Positions 16,987 through 25,913 of a stretch of DNA of 64,000 bases are shown piece after piece. Both the position numbers and the translations under genes were made by a program. Positions within the stretch are counted from its first letter, which is position 1. Every line of letters begins with the position of its first letter. The notes beneath the pieces are model-generated. The model was not told the origin of the DNA, ran no database searches, and saw nothing but the letters and a program-made list of their open reading frames with translations. Source of the DNA: Pleurocapsa sp. FMAR1 (GTDB lineage: Bacteria > Cyanobacteriota > Cyanobacteriia > Cyanobacteriales > Xenococcaceae); the NCBI RefSeq assembly GCF_963665995.1, contig NZ_OY762512.1:2790001-2854000 (forward strand). The letters run 5' to 3'.

Positions 16987-18010
16987 TAGCAATACGTGGC
17001 TAGGTTAGGACAAAATTAGCTAAAATAAAAGCGCTCGCCAAAACCGAAAAATAATGCCTGCTCCCTATAGCTACGATTTAAGAAAAAAAGCCGTAGATGC
17101 CTGTTCTAGAGGTGAAAAGAAGAGAACTATTTGTCGATTGATGAAAATAAGCCGTAACACCTTAGACCTATGGCTGAAAAGAGAACAAGAAACAGGAGAC
17201 TTTAAAGCGGTCGCCGAGCGTCCCACCAGAGAAGAGCGAAAAATTCAGGATTTAGAGAGATTCAAACAGTTTGTTAAACAACATAAAGATAAGACACAAC
17301 AGCAAATGGCAGATTTGTGGGGAGAGAATCTTACCCAGCAAAATATTAGTGATGGAATTAAAAAGTTAGGCATAACCAGAAAAAAAGCGGTCAGACCCCG
17401 CGTCGCCGACAGGCGCAAGACAAAGGGCTTGCCCGCATGTACGCTGACCAAGACAAACTTACGGGTATCAAGAAACAGATGAAGAGAAAAGAAAAGAATT
17501 TCAAGAGCAACTAAAACATCAACAGGCAAATAACCTAGTTTATGTGGATGAAGCAGGATTCGATAACCGAGACGATTATCCCTATGGTTATAGCCCCAAA
17601 GGAGAAAGATGTTAGGCACTCAAATCTGGTAAAAGAAATGAGAGAGTAAGTTGGATTGCTGCATTCAAAGAAGGAAAAGTGTTTGCTCCGTTAACTTTTG
17701 AAGGGTCATGTAATCGAGATTTATTTGAGACATGGCTTAAAGAAAGTTTGATTCCTCAACTTCAACCTGGAAATATCATTATTATTGATAATGCTACTTT
17801 TCATAAAGGACAAAGTATTCAAGAAATAGTAGAAGAAGCAGGGTGCCAGATTTGGTATTTGCCCTCTTATTCTGCCGATCTAAACAAGATAGAGCGTTGG
17901 TGGTCGGTTCTCAAAACTTGGATGAAGCAGAGAGTTAAAGAATTTGAGACTGTTAGAGAATGTGTTGATACAGCTTTCAAAAAATGTCCTAACGTATATG
18001 CGTAATGCTA
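16987..18010 (+). mobile_element. IS630-family insertion sequence, degenerate
   Basis: 1,024-bp element with terminal inverted repeats: left end TAGCAATACG... (from 16987), right end reading TAGCATTACG... on the other strand (to 18010); both continue to a shared TTAGGACA about 27 bases in. It is flanked by TA on both sides (16985-16986, 18011-18012), the IS630/mariner target duplication. The single transposase frame is broken, so the element can move only if helped in trans. Confidence 0.85.
17054..18005 (+). pseudogene. IS630 transposase, broken by a repeat insertion and a nonsense codon
   Basis: DDE transposase. Seen: N-terminal helix-turn-helix (KKRTICRLMKISRNTLDLWL), then, after the lesions, catalytic VDEAGFD, IIDNATFHKG and LPSYSADLNKIERWW (the DDE triad). 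Lesion 1: about 17391-17455 a palindromic-repeat copy (family A) separates RKK from TYGYQET and shifts the frame by +1. Lesion 2: the codon after GERC is TAG at about 17613 where relatives have Tyr. The stop at 18003-18005 lies inside the right terminal repeat, as usual for the family. All three catalytic residues survive, so decay is recent. Confidence 0.85.
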
Positions 18011-18227
18011 TATCGAAGGGCGATCGCCATGAACAAGCCGCCTGAAAGTTATGGTCGTTGCCATCAGTTTATCGCCAATGTGCGGTGGCATACACTGATA
18101 CAGGGTCTGCTTATACAATAGTTTTTCCTCCTACGCTACAGTTAAGAATATTACCGAATATTTTGAGCTTAACAGACAAGCATACAAACTATATTTTCTA
18201 GAGCGATCGCACCCTAGCATCAGCAAA

Positions 18228-18602
18228 ATGGATTTAGATTACGAATATATAAATGAACGGTTCAAAACTTTAATTACCAATATTCCAGGCGCAATATACC
18301 GTTGTGCTAACGATGCTGACTGGACGATGGAGTTCTTGAGTGATGAAATTACGACGATCTCAGGTTATCGAGGTGCCGACTTTATTCAAAATCAAAGTCA
18401 GACTATAAAAAGCATTATTTACCCAGAAGATCGCGATCGAGTTATTCGAGAAGTAACAGAGGCGATCGCCGTTCGTCAACCCTATACAATTGAGTATCGG
18501 ATTATTCGCTCAGATGGGGAAATTAGCTGGATAAACGATCGAGGGCAAGGAATATTTGATCGAGATGGCAAACTTCTTTGGTTAGATGGAATTATCTTAT
18601 AA
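18228..18602 (+). pseudogene. PAS-domain fragment of a sensor protein
   Basis: 124 residues forming one PAS fold of the PAS_3 type: RFKTLITNIPGAIYRC, FLSDEITTISGY, IIYPEDRDRVIREV, YTIEYRIIRSDGEISWINDR, DGKLLWLDGII. It stops right where the linker to the next domain should begin; after the TAA the frame stays related (ENQPQTNTRLIDANR, then TAG), so a longer sensor (probably a histidine kinase or cyclase) has been truncated. Downstream is a response-regulator pseudogene in opposite orientation. Confidence 0.6.
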
Positions 18603-18665
18603 GAGAATCAACCTCAAACAAATACTCGTCTTATAGATGCGAATAGGTAGAAGTTTAACGAGGAA

Positions 18666-20072
18666 CTAAAATTTATGATCGACAATCATTATCTTAACTT
18701 TAGCCCCAGAACATTGTAGCAGTTGAGTTGCAGATGCGATCGCCTGAGTTGGATTCATCGGCTGCACTAACAATGTGTGTTCGCCACCACGCAATATTTT
18801 CAGACGATTAGCAAAGTCTTTGTTGGTGCTAAATAAAAATGTCTTGGGGAGTATCACCACAATTGGTAACGAGGGCATTTGCTGGTGAAATTCAGCTAGT
18901 AAATCTAGACTATCCATCGGGCTATCTTGGGTTGTTTTGCTTCTAATCTGAAATATTTTGAGCAAAACAATCGCAGGTTGGTCGCGTTGAATTATTTCTT
19001 GTGCTTGTGATGCAGTTGTAGCGATGCCTTCGGCTAGCTTCGCGATCGTTATCCATAATTAATAACAAGGGAGAACTATCTAAAACCGAATTAGAACTAA
19101 AATCGTAACGGTCGAATTTATCTCTCAAGTTGCAAACCAATTCATTGAAAGGCTCGATTTGTTCTGGCTGGGGAAAAGTCTCAGCATCGAGAAAAGCTTC
19201 TAGTTCACTTGCTAGCTTTGAGCCATCGGCAAAACCCAAACTACCTAAAGAACCTGCTAATTTATGGGCTGTTAAGTTTGCTGACTGTTTTGATTCTCGA
19301 TCAAGATCATTTTTACGGGACGCGATCTCCGTCTTTTCTAAAACCACTAAGCGATCGCTTAGTGGTTTTAGAAAAGACGGAGATCGCGCTTCGGAATTGG
19401 ATACAGACTCAGTTGGTTGTTGGGCTTTATTAGATAGTGGCTTAAGTCAATAACCTATCCCGTAAACCGTTTCCATTAAATCTTTAGCTGCACCAGCCCC
19501 TTTTAACTTTTGACGCAGTGTTTTAATATGCGTTCTAACTGCTTCCTCAGTCGGCGGTTCTTCAAAAGTCCAGAGGTTTTCCATAATTCCCTTAAGACTA
19601 AAAACGCGGTTATGGTTGCGTAGAAATAGCTCTAGCAAAGCATAATCTTTTGCCGTTAAATTGAGAGATTTCTCATCATCAATCACCTCTAAACTATTAA
19701 GATTGAGACTTAAATTACCCTACCTTAATCTAATGGATTCGCACCGTAAGCTCGTTAAAATTGAATGGTTTGACTAGATAATCATCAGCCCCAGCATTGA
19801 AACCTTTGACAGTATCCGTGCTGCGATTGCGAGTAGTTAACATGAGAACGGGCATACTGTAATCGCGATCGCGAAGTTTTTTACACAGGCTGATGCCATC
19901 AATTTTTGGCAGCATTACATCTAAAACCACCAAATCGTAGCTAAAAAGCTCGATATATTCCCATGCTTCTTCACCATCTAAAGACAATATCCAACGCATA
20001 TCTTTGAGCGATAAAATGCCTAGACAGTGCATCTAACAACACTTCATCATCGCCCACTAATAAAAGTCTCAT
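18666..20072 (-). pseudogene. Multidomain response regulator (REC-wHTH-HPt-REC), heavily decayed
   Basis: Reads on the minus strand from ATG 20072. Order: receiver start MRLLLVGDDE, frameshift near 19990, receiver body DLVVLDVMLPKIDGISLCKK and LTTRNRSTDTVKGFNAGADD, loss of the domain end near 19735, OmpR-type winged helix KSLNLTAKDYALLELFLRNH...GIGY, TGA in place of an Arg-type codon (19450-19448), linker, HPt domain with AHKLAGSLGSLGF, second receiver start LLLIMDNDRE, frameshift near 19055 at a small repeat (GCGAAGC...GGCATCGC), then a receiver remnant ending MIVDHKF. At least five lesions. This architecture is known in cyanobacteria as multi-component winged-helix regulators. A 68-bp palindrome lies in the linker. 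Confidence 0.75.
19321..19388. repeat. Perfect 68-bp palindrome centred on a HIP1 site
   Basis: Bases 19321-19354 are the exact reverse complement of 19355-19388, with no loop; the centre is the HIP1 octamer GCGATCGC (19351-19358). It lies in the linker of the decayed response regulator. Reading across it, the frame stays open (…SFLKPLSDR then LVVLEKTEIASR), so it may be an inverted duplication of one 34-bp arm. Confidence 0.95.
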
Positions 20073-20279
20073 TTAAGTTTTGGGAATCGCTTGAAGTCTT
20101 TGTTCTATCTATCGACCATTTATAAGTCGTTGAAACCATATTACTAAGCTCATCACCAACTATAAGCTGATTTCAAGCGATCGCTTTTAAGACCATCAAG
20201 CGATAAAATTAATTATTTTAACGAGCGAAGCTACAAGCTTGGGTTAAAGTAGCTGCGGACAAGTCCTTACTCTTTTCTA

Positions 20280-20330
20280 TCTTTTATAGAAAGTGAAAAC
20301 CCACGCGGTTCACCCGTGGGATGGAAAAAC
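20280..20330. other. Hairpin resembling an IS200/IS605 element end
   Basis: CCCACG (20300-20305) and CGTGGG pair around a short loop containing GGTTCAC, preceded by GTGAAAA and followed by ATGGAAAAACC. Similar subterminal hairpins mark ends of TnpB-carrying elements and the 3' end of their guide RNA. It could be an end of the tnpB element described below or of a lost one. Confidence 0.4.
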
Positions 20331-20539
20331 CAATCGCTTAATATACGCAATTTACATCGAAGCCGTGTTTGTGGTACGATTATCGTCGCTCTGGGTTTAA
20401 AGCCTTGCCCTATAAGGGCAGCTTTGCTGTGTGTGCTTATAGCTTATAGCCAGAATCACCCGTCATTCATGCGGGTAAGCAGTCAAATCATGAAACAGTG
20501 CAACCCGTTAAGGTCAAAGGTAATACATATTACCGTCAA

Positions 20540-21590
20540 CCTTGTGAGATAACATCTCATAACTTTTTATTTTATAGAGGTTAAATTCCTCTCTACCGAA
20601 CCCAAGGTATGAATCCGTCTACCCAGGTTTTGCTAATTGGTAACTAGCATCTCTCGGTGCATGGGTAGAAATGCAGCCCTGCCAAAAGTCGTCTTTAGGT
20701 ATCCTGCTAGGGAAGATACATACGGTTAACGTACAGTTAATCCACTCACCTTGTCGTAAAGATGGTATGGACGCAAAGCGACTGAAAATATAGAGCTTTC
20801 AACTCTATATCCAAGATTTTGGTCAAAGAAGCACTTCAGACTTTAAACGTACAGTGCAGACTAATTGAAGGATGAAGCGTTCGCCAGAAAGAAATGTCAA
20901 ATAGACTACATTAAAGTGTTTCGTGAATGTGTAAGGGTGTCTGACACGGCATATTGTGGAAACCTAAGTGTATCGAGAAATAGAAAAAAAGGAACAGGGA
21001 AACCCAATATGTCTCCAGATAAGAGAATAAAATTTGCCCTCATTGAACCTAGTTAAAGGAAGAAAGTTTATCGCTATTTGCGTACTTGTTTCATACTTCG
21101 TTTAACTCAAATTTCCAAGAGGTGCGTCGAGAAGCTGGATAACTTGCTTTTATTAATCATAATAGCAACATCTGAACTCTGTGAGCGACAAAACAAAGAT
21201 AAATCTCAAAACAATGGTAGGCAACCAGCCACAAGATATATTGGAATAGGATGTCCTAAAAAGCCAATGCCTTATCCCTGAACGGACAGGGGAAGGGGAA
21301 ACCCAAGGATATGCCTACGTAGGATGGTTAATGCGTAGGATACGACTTAGTAACATCTAAAATGCCCAATACGCAGATGCGTACAGAAGGCTTTAAAACT
21401 GACACTTCCAAGGCGGTCAAGCGTGGGATTATAAGGGTGAAAACAGCGTTAAACAATCCAAGTCCGAAGACTGGTAACGGTCAAAGACACCATATACATG
21501 GCGCATACCAGGAGCTAGATGAGTTGGAAACTCTCACGTCTGGTTTTGAAGTAGAGGTGAGGTATCAGAAATGAACCCATCGACTATAAC
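20540..21590 (+). mobile_element. Probable ORF-less group II intron (3' part certain, 5' end not placed)
   Basis: No protein-coding frame, yet highly structured. The 3' end carries a typical domain V at 21512-21548: GAGC start, GAG-UUGGAAACU-CUC tip with the GNRA-like loop, and GUCUGGUUUU closing arm. A domain VI-like arm follows and could end at TATAAC (21590), comparable with CTAAC and TCGAC at the ends of the next two introns. Upstream blocks such as GGGAAACCCAA (20998-21008 and 21296-21306), GAAACCTAAGTGTATCGAGA and CCTTATCCCTGAACGG look like domain I helices. The 5' GTGYG could not be located; 20540 is a rough guess. Immediately downstream comes the start of tnpB. Confidence 0.5.
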
Positions 21591-22868
21591 ACTGCGCGGA
21601 TTCAAGTACAGATTTTACGTGCGGTTCGTTAGTGTCACCAATCTTAACCGCTGAAGTACACTGCACGCAGGCAATTGCGTCATTAGGAAAGCTCTAATTT
21701 TAAAAAAAAAGAGCGATACCGAGACAACTTACTCATCATGGTAGTGAGGAGCATTCCAAGTCTACCCCTCTAGAAATAAGAGTGAAAGCATCATATCCAA
21801 CTTTAGAAACTGATAATGTCTAATGTTGAAGCGATATGAAAACCACCCAAACTAGTAGCCAAAACTGGTGCAAGTGGGAGCAACTGAATATGGATAACGA
21901 AAGTGAATTCTTGGTAATTCTTTGTAATGTATAACCTGGGGAATGGCTTATATCCAGGGAGCGAAATAAGCTCAAGGTGGGCACAGTAAAGGATACTGGG
22001 CAGTGAAACGCAGTACATATTTAACTCTCGCGCCCCCGAAGAAGAGAGGAATCCTAAACTCAGGAAACAATGGTAAGTAGGAACGAATCAAAGGATGGGA
22101 AGGTTCTCTGTAAACAGAGTAGTTATCCGCAAAGAAACCACCCAATCTAGGGATTGTGGAATAAGCCAAAGCCTATCTGTAATAGATATGGATATGCTGA
22201 CAGCCACACTGCTGTATGGGATGTTCATTTTCTGATTAAAAGTTAATAAATCCAATATGGAGATTACATCAAAGTCGGAATGGAATAACTAGGATGAAAT
22301 CGACTTTAATCCAGTCGATTCCAGCATATTTAAGCTTCAAAAGAGAATCTACAGAGCATCATTAACCGAGGACTATAAGTTAGTTCACAAGCTTCAAAAG
22401 TTAATGGTTAAATCCTGGTATGGAAAACTACTAGCTGTAAGGAAAGTAGCTCAGGAAAATAAAGGTAAGAAAACTGCTGGAGTAGATGGGATTAAGTCTA
22501 TTTCTCCTAGTAAGAGGCTTGCACTTGTTGACCAGCTTGCTATAGACGGTATTGCAAATCCAACTAGAAGGGTTTGGATTCCTAAACCTGGAAAGAAAGA
22601 AATGCGACCGCTAGGCATACCAACCATGCTAGATAGATCCAAACAGTCCCTTCTCAAGCTGGCAATCGAGCCAGAATGGGAAGCAAAGTTTTTGAAGGCA
22701 AATGAGTTGGCTTCAGACCAGGTAGGTCGTGTCACGATGCAATCAAAGCTATTAAAGATAGTATCAAGACCAAATCTAAATTTGTTCTTGATGCAGATAT
22801 AGCCAGTTGTTTTGACAAAATCAAACATGACACTCTTCTAAATAAACTAAACACTCTTCCAAAGTTCA

Positions 22869-22910
22869 AAAGTCAACTACTCCTGATTTTAACCAGGAGT
22901 AGTTGACTTT
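22869..22910. repeat. 17-bp perfect inverted repeat at a frameshift
   Basis: 22869-22885 is the exact reverse complement of 22894-22910 (arm AAAGTCAACTACTCCTG), loop of 8. Upstream the reverse-transcriptase frame is phase 2, downstream it is phase 0, so the lesion coincides with the repeat. Confidence 0.9.
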
Positions 22911-22968
22911 AGTAAATGGTCAGAAAGAAAAGGATACAACCAAACACAAGCTGGAACTCCACAAGGCG

Positions 22969-23002
22969 GGGCGATATTCGCCATTATTGGCGAATATCGC
23001 CC
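22969..23002. repeat. 14-bp perfect inverted repeat created by a one-base insertion
   Basis: GGGCGATATTCGCC (22969-22982) and GGCGAATATCGCCC (22989-23002), loop ATTATT. Coding for the invariant ISPLLANIALHG requires one T fewer in the left arm (ATATCG in place of ATATTCG); the extra T is what makes the arms complementary. Confidence 0.9.
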
Positions 23003-24146
23003 TACACGGGCTGGAAAACAAGCTAAAAGGACTAGTAGTAACTCTACCCAATAGATATCCAAATGGGGAAAATATGCGTAAGAAAGACAAAGCATTCTCT
23101 TTGTCCGTAATACGTTATGCTGACGATTTCGTCATCTTACATAAAAATATCGAAACAGTTCTTAAGTGTAAGGAAGTAATAGAAGAGTGGCTTCAAAATT
23201 TTGACCTAGAATTAAAGCCAAGTAAAACCAGAATTGCCCATACTCGTGATGAATATAATGGTGAAAAACCTGGATTTGATTTTCTTGGATTTCACATTCA
23301 ACACCATAAATTAGGTAAACATCATTCAGGAAAGGACACCAAAGGTAATAGACTTGGATTTAAGACTATCATTGAACCTCAGAAAGAAAAAATCCAACTA
23401 CATTACAGAAAACTGGATGAATGTATGAACAAAATGAGTTCATTCAAACAATCGGAACTTATTGGTAAACTCATCCCTATTATTAGAGGATGGTGTAATT
23501 ATCAAAGTCCTTGGAACTCATCTAACGCATTTAGAAAGTTAACTAACTTAATGTGGAATAGATTATGGAGATGGGGTAAACGTCTTCATCCAAATAAAGG
23601 TAGAAAATGGATTGCCAGGAAATACTGGGATCTAAAAGATAAAGGATGGAGATTTACATTCAAATCAAAAGACTTTTCTTACGCCCTACCAAAACACTCT
23701 GACTTCAGTTGTGGAAAGATGTGGGTCAAAGTACAAAATACTAGAAGCCCCTTTGATGGCGATGAAACTTATTGGAGTAAAAGGATGGGAGATAAATATC
23801 TAACATCCGACCCACAAAAATCCAGGCTAATTAAAAAGCAGAAGGGTAAATGTGGTCATTGTGGATTAAACTTCCACCCAGAAGATTTGACTGAAAAACA
23901 CCATATTCAAGAAAAATCAAAAGGTGGCAACAATTCAGATAAGAACCTAGTTCTAATACATCTACATTGTCATGATAAAGTTCACGGTAAAAGATGATGG
24001 TACAAATTATGGTACTAGCCATACACTGAGGAGCGGTATGAAGGGAAACTTTCACGTACCGTTTTGGAGGGAAGTAGGGAAAGGCAACTTTCCTTACTCA
24101 CCTAACTCAACTTCAGTGCAGCGATTAGAGCTAGCGCAAACGTTTG

Positions 24147-24205
24147 GCACAGCCTGCTTTGCAGGCAAGCGTCGCTAGACGCGACTTGAGCCTTCGGCTC
24201 TGTCC
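24147..24205. repeat. Palindromic repeat inserted in tnpB exon 2
   Basis: Two hairpins, GCCTGC-TTT-GCAGGC (24152-24166) and GAGCC-TTC-GGCTC (24188-24200), with GCGTCGCTAGACGC between them. They interrupt tnpB exactly between AQTFG and RFVYNW and add a TAG. Confidence 0.85.
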
Positions 24206-25913
24206 AGATTCGTATACAACTGGGCATTAGCTTTAAGAACCAATAGTTACTACCAAGATAACGTATCTCTTAGCTATACAGATACTTCTAATGCTCTAAC
24301 TAAATTAAAGAAAGATCCAGAAAAACCTTGGTTAAAACAAGTTTCAGCAGTCCCATCACAGCAAGGACTAAGGCATCTAAATACTGCATTCATCAACTTT
24401 TTCGCTGGTAGAAACAAGTATCCTAGATTTAAAAAGAAGAACAGTCGGCAGTCATGTCATTACGCACCAAATGCTTTTAAATGGGAAAAAGACGCATTAA
24501 CTTTAGCTAAAATGCCTCAACAGTTGAAAATCAAATGGAGCAGATATTTTACTGGTGAGCCTAAATCTGTAACTATTTCTAAAGATTCAAGTAATAGATA
24601 TTTTGTCTCTTTCTTAGTTGAAGAAGAATTAGAACAGTGGCAAACAACAGTAGGTAAAATCGGTGTTGACTTGGGCGTAAAAGATGTGATGGTGACTAGC
24701 ACGGGCTTTGCTTCTGGCAATCCTAAATGCCACCAAAAATATCAGACTAGATTAAAGACGTTACAGCGCAGACTAGCAAAGAAAAAGAAAGGTTCAAATA
24801 ACAGGTATAAAGCAAGGCTAAAAGTAGCGAAACTACACGCTAAAATAGCCGATTGCCGTAAAGACTGTCTTGGTGCGCGAAAACCAAGCTATCTATACTG
24901 AGACGTTAGCTGTAAAAAACATGATGGCGAATCATAAACTCGCCAAGATCATAGCAAGCCCTCCAGCGTGCGTGGATGGGGCGAAGCATTACGTCAATTC
25001 CAGTACAAATGTAAATGGCATGACCGCGTACTTGGAGCAATAGATAGATGGTTTCCATCTTCTAAACGCTGCAATCCTTGCGGTCATATTTTAGATAAGC
25101 TACCTTTAGATGTTAGAGAGTGGGTATATCCTAGCTGTAAAAACCTCAACTTGAGGGATAAAAACGCAGCAATAATGTGCGATTCGTTCAGTCGAAACCT
25201 AATAATAGGGGAATGACTGGCATCTGTTAAGTAACCAGTAATGGTAGAGTTCGCACTTTAATCCTTAACAGATGACAACTTCATAATCATATAAGTGAGT
25301 GAGAGTACCCTAGAAATCACAAGTCTTATTACCCCAGTACTGGGTTAAAAACATATTCCCCAGGTTCGAGACTAGCCATCAACGCCTGAAGCGGGAATAA
25401 AAGCGGAAAGAAGAGGTAAACCTAATACCAAATCCCGTTATTAAAATCTCTAAGAATAGCGAAAGCAAAGAACTGTAAAAAAACTGCCGTTACTGCGAAC
25501 CAGTGAAAATAGGTTGACACACTGGGAGTACCAAAAGGTCATAGGGTCATATTTATATGACATAAGGGCGATAGAAGAGTATTATTCGGTCTATCAGTAC
25601 AACCCTAAAACTTGGTGGAGTGGTTCATTCTAAGGAGATTAAAACGATGATTGTGAGGAACGAAATAATCTATCCGAATGCTCCTATTGAATGGTCGAAT
25701 ATCGATAGGTAGTCAGCTAAGACGAAAAATCTACTTAAAAAGGTAGGCATCAGATAGAAAAGATTGAGTCAGAAGCCAACGCTCTATTGTAATGATAGAG
25801 ATATGCCGACAGACTTACGGTAATACGGAATGTAAAGCAAGCAATAGTAGTACATAAGTCATAAACACGGATAATCCGATGTAAAACAAGTTAGAAAACT
25901 CCAAAAGACATTA

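Larger units (their letters stand above)
22257..23997 (+). pseudogene. Intron 1 reverse transcriptase/maturase with HNH domain, broken
   Basis: Intron-encoded protein. From ATG 22257 it reads MEITSKSEWNN, TAG (22290-22292, Trp in the implied original), then KLQKRIYRAS and the RT-0 region. RT blocks: KTAGVDG, RRVWIPKPGKKEMRPLGIPT, frameshift near 22700, GFRPGRSCHDAI, FVLDADIASCFDKI, frameshift inside an inverted repeat (22869-22910), AGTPQGGAI, +1 T at 22977-22978, SPLLANIALHGLE, catalytic YADD, maturase X PIIRGWCNY, and C-terminal HNH CGHCGL...KHHIQEKSKGG...HCHDK. Four lesions make it non-functional. The intact relative in intron 2 could act in trans only if specificity allows (inference). 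Confidence 0.85.
21619..24106 (+). mobile_element. Group II intron 1 inserted in tnpB
   Basis: About 2,488 bp. 5' end GTGCG (21619-21623). GTAAAG at 21986-21991 can pair with the last six exon bases TTTTAC (21613-21618) allowing one G-U, a candidate EBS1/IBS1. Domain IV carries a reverse-transcriptase/HNH gene (22257-23997, broken). Domain V is at about 24031-24066 (GAGCGGUAUG...GUACCGUUUU), then domain VI and the end CTAAC at 24106. The boundaries are supported independently because removing this segment restores the tnpB frame. Confidence 0.85.
21571..25176 (+). pseudogene. tnpB: IS200/IS605-type TnpB, split by group II introns and further broken
   Basis: RNA-guided nuclease gene of an IS605-type element. 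Exon 1 (from ATG 21571, or only from 21591 if the upstream intron ends there) to 21618, exon 2 24107-25176. Joining 21618 to 24107 gives LRGFKYRFY-STSVQRLELAQTFG, a normal TnpB N terminus, in one frame. Exon 2 continues RFVYNWALALRTNSYYQD, KYPRFKKK, GVDLGVKDVM (RuvC-I Asp), ETLAVKNMM (RuvC-II Glu), zinc ribbon SSKRCNPCGH and RDKNAAI (RuvC-III Asp). Lesions: repeat insertion 24147-24205 with TAG, a repeat remnant and loss at 24866-24880, frameshift near 24967, and intron 2 at 25177 after which no TnpB tail is recognisable. Dead as protein even if spliced. Confidence 0.8.

Noticed and set aside
20570-20605. T-arm-like stem AGAGG/CCTCT suggesting a tRNA
   Set aside because: No matching 5' acceptor strand, D-arm or anticodon arm upstream; more easily a helix of the probable group II intron.
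20316-21060. Several 60-80 codon open frames
   Set aside because: They lie across structured intron-like RNA, overlap each other in different frames and lack protein motifs.
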